The notes under the pieces are model-generated. The model made no database searches. It was given only the letters and a program-made list of their open reading frames with translations, and had not been told where the DNA came from. Positions 7,528 to 13,610 of a stretch of DNA of 14,829 nucleotides are shown here, one piece after another; the first letter of the stretch is position 1; every line of letters begins with the position of its first letter. The translations under genes and the position numbers were made by a program. This DNA is from Pseudomonadota bacterium (GTDB taxonomy: Bacteria > Pseudomonadota > Alphaproteobacteria > Rhizobiales > Rhizobiaceae): contig JAEZXX010000016.1 in assembly GCA_023419535.1 (NCBI GenBank), positions 1-14,829 of the forward strand. The letters are read 5' to 3'.

Positions 7528-7762
7528 CGACGCTCGGGCGGCCGCCGTCCGAGGCCGCGTTCCGGTCTCCGGCGACACCCTGTCGGCCGATCGCGCAAAA
7601 CCGTTCCCCGGAATCGCCTTGACGCGCGCCGGCCTGCAAGCCAAACCCGGCGACGCCCGTCACCCGGGCCTCATCCCTACCGGTCCCTCGCCTCGACGGG
7701 TCGGTCCATCGAAAAACGATCCAGAAGGGTCGCGGACAGGCGTTCGCGGCGGGAAAGCTCAG
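7528..7762 (+). other. metK upstream region (235 nt, no gene)
   Basis: This is the longest gap in the window. It contains a small hairpin, GCCCG-TCACC-CGGGC (7655-7669), without a following T-run. It also has a TTGACG hexamer (7619-7624) with no convincing -10 box at the right spacing. A purine-rich ribosome-binding site (GGGAAAG, about 7751-7757) precedes the metK ATG. I looked for SAM-II and SAM/SAH riboswitch signatures because the downstream gene makes SAM; none is convincing. Confidence 0.4.
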
Positions 7763-8971
7763 ATGACACGCAGCAACTATCTCTTCACCTCCGAGAGCGT
7801 CTCGGAGGGACATCCCGACAAAATTTGCGACCGCATCTCCGACGAGGTCGTGGACCTCTTCTTCAAGGAGGCCAAGAAGGCGGGAATGGATCTCGGCAAT
7901 CTGCGGATCGCCTGCGAGACGCTCGCCACGACCAACCGCATCGTCGTCGCCGGAGAGGTGCGCTGCTCGCTCGACGAGAGGCAGATTCGCTCCAAGGTGA
8001 AGGCGGCGGCCCGCCGCGCCGTCAAGGACATCGGCTACGAGCAGGACGGCTTCCACTGGAAGACCGCCAAGATCGACGTCCTCCTCCACGCCCAGTCCGC
8101 CGATATCGCGCAAGGGGTCGACGCCGGCACCAAGGAAAGCGAAGGCGCGGGCGACCAGGGCATCATGTTCGGCTACGCCTGCCGCGAGACGCCCGATCTC
8201 ATGCCCGCCCCGATCTTCTACGCTCACAAGGTCCTGGAGCGCCTGAGCCAGGCGCGCCGGGCCGGCGAAGGCGAGGCCGGCAAGCTCGGTCCCGACGCCA
8301 AGAGCCAGATCACGGTGCGCTACGAGAACGGGGCGCCGGCCGAGATCGTCTCGATCGTCCTGTCGACACAGCATCTCGACGAGACGCTGACCTCGCAGGA
8401 CGTGCGCCGCATCGTCGAGCCCTTCGTGCGCGAGGCGACGGACGGGCTGCCGATCGCGCAGGATTGCGTCTGGCACGTCAATCCGACCGGCAAGTTCGTG
8501 ATCGGCGGTCCGGACGGCGATGCGGGCCTGACGGGCCGCAAGATCATCGTCGACACCTACGGCGGGGCGGCCCCTCACGGGGGCGGCGCGTTCTCCGGCA
8601 AGGACCCGACGAAGGTCGACCGTTCGGCCGCCTACGCCGCGCGCTACCTCGCGAAGAACGTCGTCGCGGCCAAGCTCGCCGAGCGCTGCACGATCCAGCT
8701 GGCCTATGCGATCGGCGTCGCCGAGCCGGTGTCGATCTACGTCGATCTGCACGGGACCGGGAAGGTCGACGAGGCCAAGGTCGAGACGGCGATCCGCTCG
8801 CTGGTCTCGCTGACGCCGCGCGGCATCCGCGAGCATCTGCAGCTCGCCAAGCCGATCTACGCCAAGACGGCCGCCTATGGCCATTTCGGCCGCAAGCCGG
8901 GGCGCGACGGATCCTTCTCCTGGGAGAAGACCGATCTCGCGCCCAAGCTGAAGGCCGCGCTCGGCGCCTGA
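7763..8971 (+). CDS. metK: S-adenosylmethionine synthase MetK
   Basis: A 402-residue cytoplasmic enzyme that makes S-adenosylmethionine from methionine and ATP. Signature motifs are intact: ESVSEGHPDKICDRISDEV near the N-terminus (residues 11-29, with GHPDK at 16-20), the GAGDQG loop (128-133), and the phosphate-binding GGGAFSGKDPTKVDRS (273-288). The C-terminal HFGR motif is at 374-377. The ATG at 7763 is preceded by GGGAAAG at a suitable distance. The enzyme supplies the methyl donor used by TrmB, encoded 8 nt downstream and probably co-transcribed, and the SAM used by MiaB. The same regulator-metK-trmB order is seen in rhizobia. Nothing about the protein is unusual. Confidence 0.97.
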   Translation: MTRSNYLFTSESVSEGHPDKICDRISDEVVDLFFKEAKKAGMDLGNLRIACETLATTNRIVVAGEVRCSLDERQIRSKVKAAARRAVKDIGYEQDGFHWKTAKIDVLLHAQSADIAQGVDAGTKESEGAGDQGIMFGYACRETPDLMPAPIFYAHKVLERLSQARRAGEGEAGKLGPDAKSQITVRYENGAPAEIVSIVLSTQHLDETLTSQDVRRIVEPFVREATDGLPIAQDCVWHVNPTGKFVIGGPDGDAGLTGRKIIVDTYGGAAPHGGGAFSGKDPTKVDRSAAYAARYLAKNVVAAKLAERCTIQLAYAIGVAEPVSIYVDLHGTGKVDEAKVETAIRSLVSLTPRGIREHLQLAKPIYAKTAAYGHFGRKPGRDGSFSWEKTDLAPKLKAALGA

Positions 8972-8979
8972 GGCCATCG

Positions 8980-9681
8980 ATGACGGAAGAGGCCTTGCGG
9001 CCGACGCGCTCGCGCGAGGCCTTCTTCGGGCGCCACAAGGGCAAGACGCTGAGCCCTTATCAGGCGGGTCTCCTTCGAACCCTCCTGCCGGTCCTGCGGG
9101 TCGATCTCGCGATTCCCGCACCGCCTGATCTCAGGTCGCTTTTCGGGGGGGCGGTCGAGGCGGTGCGCCTCGAGATCGGCTTCGGCGGGGGCGAGCACCT
9201 GCGCCACGCGTGCGGGCGGTCGCTCGCCACCGGCTTCATCGGCGTCGAGCCCTTCGTCAACGGGATGGCGAAGATGCTGGTCGCGCTCGACGAGGCGCCG
9301 ATCCCCCATCTGCGTCTTTACGACGACGACGCGACCCGGCTCCTCGACTGGATGCCGCCGGCGAGCCTCGACGGGGTGGATCTCCTCTATCCGGACCCCT
9401 GGCACAAGAAGAAGCACTGGAAGCGTCGCTTCGTCTCGGACCGCAATCTGGACCGGCTGGCACGCGTCCTGAAGCCGGGCGGGGTCTTCCGCTTCGCCTC
9501 CGACATCGACAGCTACGTCGCCTGGACGCTCGATCACTGTGCGCGCCATCCCTCGTTCGAGATCGCGCGGCCGGAAGGCGATTGGCCCATCCCCTACGAA
9601 GGCTGGCCGGGAACGCGTTACGAAGCCAAGGCCCATCGCGAGGGCCGCGCCGGCACCTATCTGATCTTCCGAAGGGTCTGA
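8980..9681 (+). CDS. trmB: tRNA (guanine-N7-)-methyltransferase TrmB
   Basis: A 233-residue class I SAM-dependent methyltransferase that makes m7G46 in tRNA. The SAM-binding motif I is EIGFGGGEHL (residues 65-74), followed by the acidic GVEPF (88-92). The family signature DLLYPDPWHKKKHWKRRF lies at 134-151 and FRFASDIDSYVAW at 170-182. The C-terminal TRYEAKA (212-218) is the usual TrmB end motif. The N-terminal RSREAFFGRHKGK region is also typical of alphaproteobacteria. The ATG at 8980 is 8 nt after the metK stop. The gene is followed after 4 nt by the GTG of a small membrane-protein gene, so all these are likely on one transcript. Confidence 0.95.
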   Translation: MTEEALRPTRSREAFFGRHKGKTLSPYQAGLLRTLLPVLRVDLAIPAPPDLRSLFGGAVEAVRLEIGFGGGEHLRHACGRSLATGFIGVEPFVNGMAKMLVALDEAPIPHLRLYDDDATRLLDWMPPASLDGVDLLYPDPWHKKKHWKRRFVSDRNLDRLARVLKPGGVFRFASDIDSYVAWTLDHCARHPSFEIARPEGDWPIPYEGWPGTRYEAKAHREGRAGTYLIFRRV

Positions 9682-9685
9682 ACCG

Positions 9686-9925
9686 GTGCCGTCCGATCTC
9701 GTCCACAACGAACGGACCAAGCTCCTGGCCAACGCGCTCGACCGCGCGTCCACTGCGGCTCTCGCGGTCGGCGTCCTGGGCCCGGTCGCGACGGCGACCT
9801 ACGGCCTGGGCCCGGCGGATCGTCCTCTCCCCTTGCTCGGATTGATCATCGGAACGATATTGTGGTTGGCCGTGGCGATATTCCTCCACATGTTCGCCCG
9901 GTGGACCTTGAGGGATTTGAGATGA
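9686..9925 (+). CDS. Small two-helix membrane protein, function unknown
   Basis: A 79-residue protein starting at GTG 9686, with GAAGGG (9671-9676) as a well-placed ribosome-binding site inside the end of trmB. A short polar N-terminus (SDLVHNERTKLLANALDR) is followed by two predicted membrane helices, about residues 21-41 and 49-71, and a basic C-terminal tail (RWTLRDLR). I do not recognise a named family. Its stop overlaps the ATG of the next small gene (ATGA at 9922-9925), so the two are probably made together. The charge pattern suggests both ends face the cytoplasm. No catalytic motif is visible. Confidence 0.7.
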   Translation: MPSDLVHNERTKLLANALDRASTAALAVGVLGPVATATYGLGPADRPLPLLGLIIGTILWLAVAIFLHMFARWTLRDLR

Positions 9926-10062
9926 GCGGCGCCTTCATCTTCGCCTATTTCGTACTGCCCTTCGTCGTCGGGGGCGTTGGCTTCGCCGCCTACTATCTTC
10001 ATGCGCGGCAGAGCGACGCCGAACTGCGCGCCCGCGTTCCGGTCGATCGTCCCCAGGGTTGA
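9922..10062 (+). CDS. Very small single-helix membrane protein, function unknown
   Basis: A 46-residue protein that overlaps the previous gene by ATGA. It has a good ribosome-binding site, GAGGGA at 9910-9915, 6 nt before the ATG. Residues 4-26 form one hydrophobic helix (FIFAYFVLPFVVGGVGFAAY), followed by a charged tail (LHARQSDAELRARVPVDRPQ). This layout and the coupling to the two-helix protein suggest that the two act together in the inner membrane, but no function can be assigned. It is short enough to be missed by automatic annotation. The strong start context supports it as a real gene. Confidence 0.6.
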   Translation: MSGAFIFAYFVLPFVVGGVGFAAYYLHARQSDAELRARVPVDRPQG

Positions 10063-10087
10063 TCTTCGCCGGTCCGGGGTGTAGGTA
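10059..10087 (+). promoter_or_regulatory. Weak candidate promoter upstream of the rimP leader hairpin
   Basis: TTGATC (10059-10064) overlaps the stop of the 46-residue gene. After 17 nt comes TAGGTA (10082-10087), a poor -10 match. If real, the transcript would pass through the terminator hairpin at 10118-10150 before reaching rimP, making that hairpin an attenuator. The match is too weak to rely on. Confidence 0.2.
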
Positions 10088-10117
10088 AGCCGCCATAGTC
10101 TCTAGCGATGTGATCGT

Positions 10118-10150
10118 GAGAGTGGGTCCTCCCGGTCCCGCTCTTTTTTG
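10118..10150 (+). terminator. Rho-independent terminator or attenuator in the rimP leader
   Basis: The stem AGAGTGGG (10119-10126) pairs with CCCGCTCT (10137-10144), with one G-T wobble. CC (10128-10129) and GG (10134-10135) can extend it towards the loop across a T/T mismatch. A run of T (10144-10149) follows directly. It ends transcription of the upstream metK-trmB-small-gene cluster, or acts as an attenuator in the leader of rimP-nusA. It only works in the + direction. Confidence 0.8.
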
Positions 10151-10224
10151 TTAGGTCCGGTCTCTCGCTTCGTTCATTCGTCCCGCATCCGCGCGGGGCG
10201 GCAACCGGCAGGTTCGGAGCCGAC

Positions 10225-10830
10225 GTGACGCTGCAGTCCAAGCGCATCATCATCGAGGACGGTCAGGAGGCGCGCGTCGCCGCCATCGTCGAGCCGGCGA
10301 TCGAGCAGATCGGGTACCGGCTGGTGCGGGTGCGGCTGTCGGGTCTCAACGGCAAGACGCTGCAGATCATGGCCGAGCGCCCGGACGGGACGATGTCGAT
10401 CGAGGACTGCGAGGCGGTCAGCCGCGCGATCTCGCCGTTGCTCGACGTCGAGGATCCCGTCGACGGCGCCTACCACCTGGAGATCTCCTCGCCCGGCATC
10501 GACCGCGCGCTGGTGCGCCGCGGCGATTTCGAGGCCTGGGCGGGGCATCTGGCCAAGCTCGAGACGAACCGGGCCGTCGGCGGCCGCAAGCGCTTCCGCG
10601 GCCGCGTCGTCGCGGTCGAGGATGCGGCCATCCGCTTCGAGCGCGACCAGCCCGCCTATGGCGAGGAGAGCACGATCGAGGTCCCGTTCGAGGCGATCGG
10701 CGAGCTCCGCCTGATCCTGACGGACGAACTGATCCAGGCCTCGCTGAAGGCCGACAAGGCCGCGCGCCGTGCGCGCGGCGAACCGCAAGACGATGCGTCC
10801 GGAGAGGAAACCGGGCCGACGGTGCATTAG
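10225..10830 (+). CDS. rimP: Ribosome maturation factor RimP
   Basis: A 201-residue protein needed for 30S subunit maturation. The N-terminal RimP domain (about residues 15-90) carries VEPAIEQIGYRLVRVRLSG and IEDCEAVSRAISPLLDVEDP. The SSPGIDRALVRRGDF signature (88-102) leads into the C-terminal SH3-like domain (about 95-165). A basic then acidic tail follows. The chosen start is GTG at 10225, with GGAG 5 nt upstream (10216-10219); no better ATG exists nearby. The start may be marginally different, since alphaproteobacterial RimP often has a slightly longer N-terminus. It heads the rimP-nusA-ylxR-infB operon and lies about 75 nt after a strong hairpin terminator. Confidence 0.93.
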   Translation: MTLQSKRIIIEDGQEARVAAIVEPAIEQIGYRLVRVRLSGLNGKTLQIMAERPDGTMSIEDCEAVSRAISPLLDVEDPVDGAYHLEISSPGIDRALVRRGDFEAWAGHLAKLETNRAVGGRKRFRGRVVAVEDAAIRFERDQPAYGEESTIEVPFEAIGELRLILTDELIQASLKADKAARRARGEPQDDASGEETGPTVH

Positions 10831-10926
10831 GCGGCGGCGGGCTTCTTGCGGGCCCGCGCCGCGACGAAACGGACGACCGATGGGCGGGAATGGCCCTGAC
10901 GGTTTCGACCAGGAGACGTGAAGACC

Positions 10927-12522
10927 ATGGCAGTCAGTGCGAACCGGCTCGAACTGTTGCAGATCGCCGATGCGGTCGCGCGCGAGAAGTCGATCGACCG
11001 CGAGATCGTCATCGGCGCGATGGCCGAGGCGATCCAGAAGGCGGCGCGCGCGCGCTACGGCCAGGAGACCAACATCCGGGTCGACATCAACCAGCGCACC
11101 GGCGAAATGAAGCTGCAGCGGCTGCTCGAAGTCGTCGAGGACGTCGAGGACCCGAACACGCAGATCTATCTGGAGCTCGCGCGGGACAAGAACCCGGACG
11201 CCGAGCCGGGCGACTTCATCGCCGAGCAGCTCCCGCCGATGGATTTCGGCCGCATCGCCGCGCAGTCCGCCAAGCAGGTGATCGTGCAGAAGGTGCGCGA
11301 GGCCGAGCGCGACAAGCAGTACGACGAGTACATCGATCGCGTCGGCGAGATCGTCAACGGCACGGTCAAACGCGTCGAATACGGCAACGTGATCGTCGAT
11401 CTCGGCAAGGGAGAGGGCATCATCCGCCGCGACGAGCAGATCCCGCGCGAGCTTTTCCGCTACGGCGACCGCGTGCGCGCCTTCGTCTACGACGTGCGCC
11501 GCGAGCCGCGCGGGCCGCAGATCTTCCTGTCGCGCACCCATCCGCAGTTCATGGCGCGCCTCTTCACGATGGAAGTGCCGGAGATCTACGACGGCATCAT
11601 CGAGATCAAGGCAGTGGCCCGCGACCCGGGATCGCGCGCCAAGATCGCCGTCGTCTCCCGCGATTCCTCGGTCGACCCGGTCGGCGCCTGCGTCGGCATG
11701 CGCGGCAGCCGCGTCCAGGCCGTCGTCGCCGAGCTGCAGGGCGAGAAGATCGACATCATTCCGTGGTCGCCCGACGCGGCCTCCTTCCTCGTCAACGCGC
11801 TGCAGCCAGCCGAGGTCGCCAAGGTCGTCCTCGACGAGGACGCGGAGCGCATTGAAGTCGTCGTCCCCGATGACCAGTTGAGTCTGGCGATCGGGCGTCG
11901 CGGCCAGAACGTGCGCCTCGCCTCGCAGCTGACGGGCTGGGACATCGACATCCTCACCGAGGAGGAGGAGTCGCAGCGCCGCCAGAAGGAGTTCGCCGAG
12001 CGCTCCGATCTGTTCATGAACGCCCTGAACGTCGACGAGATGGTCGCCCAGCTCCTCGCCTCGGAAGGCTTCACGACGGTCGAGGAGGTCGCCTACGTCG
12101 ATTCCGACGAAGTGGCTTCGATCGAGGGCTTCGACGAGGAAACGGCGGGCGAGCTGCAGAACCGGGCGCGCGAGTATCTCGACCGGGTCGAGGCCGAGCA
12201 CGACGCCAAGCGTCGCGAGCTCGGCGTCTCGGACGACCTTCGCGGCATCGACGGGCTGACGACGCCGATGCTCGTCGCCCTCGGCGAGGACGGCGTGAAG
12301 ACGCTGGAGGATTTCGCGGGCTGCGCCGCCGACGACCTCGTCGGCTGGAGCGAGCGCAAGGACGGCGAGACCAAGCGCTTCACCGGCGCCCTCTCGGCCT
12401 TCGAGGTCAGCCGCCAGGACGCGGAGGCCATGATCATGCAGGCCCGCGTCCAGGCCGGCTGGGTGAGCGAAGAGGAATTGGCGGCCGAGGACGCGGAGGA
12501 GGAGGCCGGAGAGGAGGCCTGA
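10927..12522 (+). CDS. nusA: Transcription termination/antitermination protein NusA
   Basis: A 531-residue RNA-polymerase-binding factor that controls pausing, termination and antitermination. The order is: N-terminal polymerase-binding domain (about residues 1-130), S1 domain (about 136-205, including GEIVNGTVKRVEYGNVIVDLG), KH1 and KH2 (about 210-345, including DPVGACVGMRGSRVQAV and LSLAIGRRGQNVRLASQLTGW), then two C-terminal helix-hairpin-helix/acidic repeats (about 365-420 and 440-515) and a very acidic tail. The ATG at 10927 is preferred over the GTG at 10918 because the AGGAGA box (10911-10916) is 10 nt from the ATG but only 1 nt from the GTG. About 96 nt separate it from rimP. Because NusA affects termination, it may act on the leader hairpin of its own operon; this is inference. 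Confidence 0.97.
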   Translation: MAVSANRLELLQIADAVAREKSIDREIVIGAMAEAIQKAARARYGQETNIRVDINQRTGEMKLQRLLEVVEDVEDPNTQIYLELARDKNPDAEPGDFIAEQLPPMDFGRIAAQSAKQVIVQKVREAERDKQYDEYIDRVGEIVNGTVKRVEYGNVIVDLGKGEGIIRRDEQIPRELFRYGDRVRAFVYDVRREPRGPQIFLSRTHPQFMARLFTMEVPEIYDGIIEIKAVARDPGSRAKIAVVSRDSSVDPVGACVGMRGSRVQAVVAELQGEKIDIIPWSPDAASFLVNALQPAEVAKVVLDEDAERIEVVVPDDQLSLAIGRRGQNVRLASQLTGWDIDILTEEEESQRRQKEFAERSDLFMNALNVDEMVAQLLASEGFTTVEEVAYVDSDEVASIEGFDEETAGELQNRAREYLDRVEAEHDAKRRELGVSDDLRGIDGLTTPMLVALGEDGVKTLEDFAGCAADDLVGWSERKDGETKRFTGALSAFEVSRQDAEAMIMQARVQAGWVSEEELAAEDAEEEAGEEA

Positions 12523-12527
12523 GCCGA

Positions 12528-13295
12528 ATGGGCGGGCAGGGCGATCTGGAGCCGGAGGACGAGCCGCTGAACGATCGCATGTGCATCGTCTCGCGCGACC
12601 GGCTGCCGGCGGACCGCCTGATCCGCTTCGTCGTCGGGCCGGACGGGGCGGTGGTGCCCGATCTGCGCCGCCGCCTTCCGGGGCGCGGCGCCCATGTCGA
12701 GGCGCGGCGCTCCGCGGTCGAGGCGGCCGTGGCGAAGAACGCCTTCCGCCGGGCCTTCAAGGGCGAAGGCCGGGCGGAGAAGGATCTGGCGGACCTCGTC
12801 GAGAGCCTTCTGGCGAAGTCCGCGCTCGGGGCCCTCGGCCTTGCGCGCAAGGCCGGCCAGCTTTCGGCGGGCGCGGCCAAGGTGGAGGCGGACCTGCGGT
12901 CCGGGCGGGTTCTCGCCCTCCTGCAGGCCCGCGACGGATCGCCCGACGGGCGGCGCAAGATGGATGGGGCACGCCACGCCGGCGCGCTCCGCACGGGTGG
13001 GGGAGCAATTCCCGTCCATTCGCCGTTCACGGTGGATGAAATGAGTTTGGCGTTGGGCCGGGCGAATGTGGTACATGCGGCCGTCCTTGCGGGAGACGCG
13101 GGTACCGCGCTCTTGAATCGCCTCCAGGCGCTGGAGGTTTATCGCGGGGAAGACTCTGCGACGACGGACGGGGAGCGGGACCGCGGGATGCGGACCGGCT
13201 CCGCCTCGAAGGAAGAAGACGGGCAGAGCGGCGACGCGACGCCCCGCACGGACGAAGCGCCTGGAACATCGTCCGGGCAGGAAGCGGAAGTTTAG
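12528..13295 (+). CDS. YlxR (DUF448) / L7Ae-like RNA-binding fusion protein
   Basis: A 255-residue protein of the operon between nusA and infB. The N-terminal YlxR domain (about residues 14-80) has the RMCIVSRDRLPADRLIRFV and LPGRGAHV signatures of this nucleic-acid-binding fold. A second, L7Ae/L30e-like domain (about 95-207) includes ALGALGLARKAGQLSAGAAK and ends at LQALEVYRG. The remaining 48 residues are polar and disordered-looking. This fused form is typical of alphaproteobacteria, often annotated RNA-binding protein or YlxR family. The start at 12528 has GAGGAGG about 10 nt upstream, inside the end of nusA. The TAG stop at 13293-13295 is immediately followed by the ATG of the infB reading frame, so translation is likely coupled. 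Confidence 0.9.
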   Translation: MGGQGDLEPEDEPLNDRMCIVSRDRLPADRLIRFVVGPDGAVVPDLRRRLPGRGAHVEARRSAVEAAVAKNAFRRAFKGEGRAEKDLADLVESLLAKSALGALGLARKAGQLSAGAAKVEADLRSGRVLALLQARDGSPDGRRKMDGARHAGALRTGGGAIPVHSPFTVDEMSLALGRANVVHAAVLAGDAGTALLNRLQALEVYRGEDSATTDGERDRGMRTGSASKEEDGQSGDATPRTDEAPGTSSGQEAEV

Positions 13296-13610
13296 ATGAG
13301 CGATACGAAATCGGGCGACGACAAGACGCTGACCGTTTCGACCAAGAAGACGCTGTCCATCAAGCCGGGCGGCGTCTCGCAGTCGGTGGTGCGTCAGAAT
13401 TTCTCGCACGGCCGCTCCAACAACGTGGTCGTCGAGACCAAGAAGCGGCGGATCAACAAGCCGGAAGGTCCCGCGGGCGGGGCCTCTCCGAGCGTGGCCG
13501 CCGGTCTGGGCGGCGCGCGTCCCTCGCTGACGCCCGCCCAGGCGCAGGCCCTCGCCAACGCCAAGGTGCAGGAAGCCGCCGAGGCCGAGGCTCGCGAGGC
13601 GAGCGCCCAG
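13296..13610 (+). other. infB: infB 5' segment (translation initiation factor IF-2, truncated)
   Basis: The segment begins MSDTKSGDDKTLTVSTKKTL and continues with VVRQNFSHGRSNNVVVETKKRR (residues 31-52). These are the hallmark N-terminal motifs of IF-2 in Hyphomicrobiales. The low-complexity A/P-rich region follows, with a helix-like ARPSLTPAQAQALANAKVQE (75-94). IF-2 would normally run on for another 700 or more residues, including the GTP-binding G domain; none of that is present. Its position after rimP-nusA-ylxR is the standard one for infB. The right boundary is approximate. Confidence 0.85.

Noticed and set aside
7630..7650. SAM-II-like string GCCGGCCTGCAAGCC upstream of metK
   Set aside because: It resembles the central part of SAM-II, but the upstream pairing strand with its GATTT element and the downstream A-rich pseudoknot strand (TAAA...GCTAAA) are missing.
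10918..10926. GTG at 10918 as the nusA start
   Set aside because: The ribosome-binding site would be only 1 nt away. The ATG at 10927 has proper spacing and gives the usual beginning (MAVSANRLELLQIADAVA).
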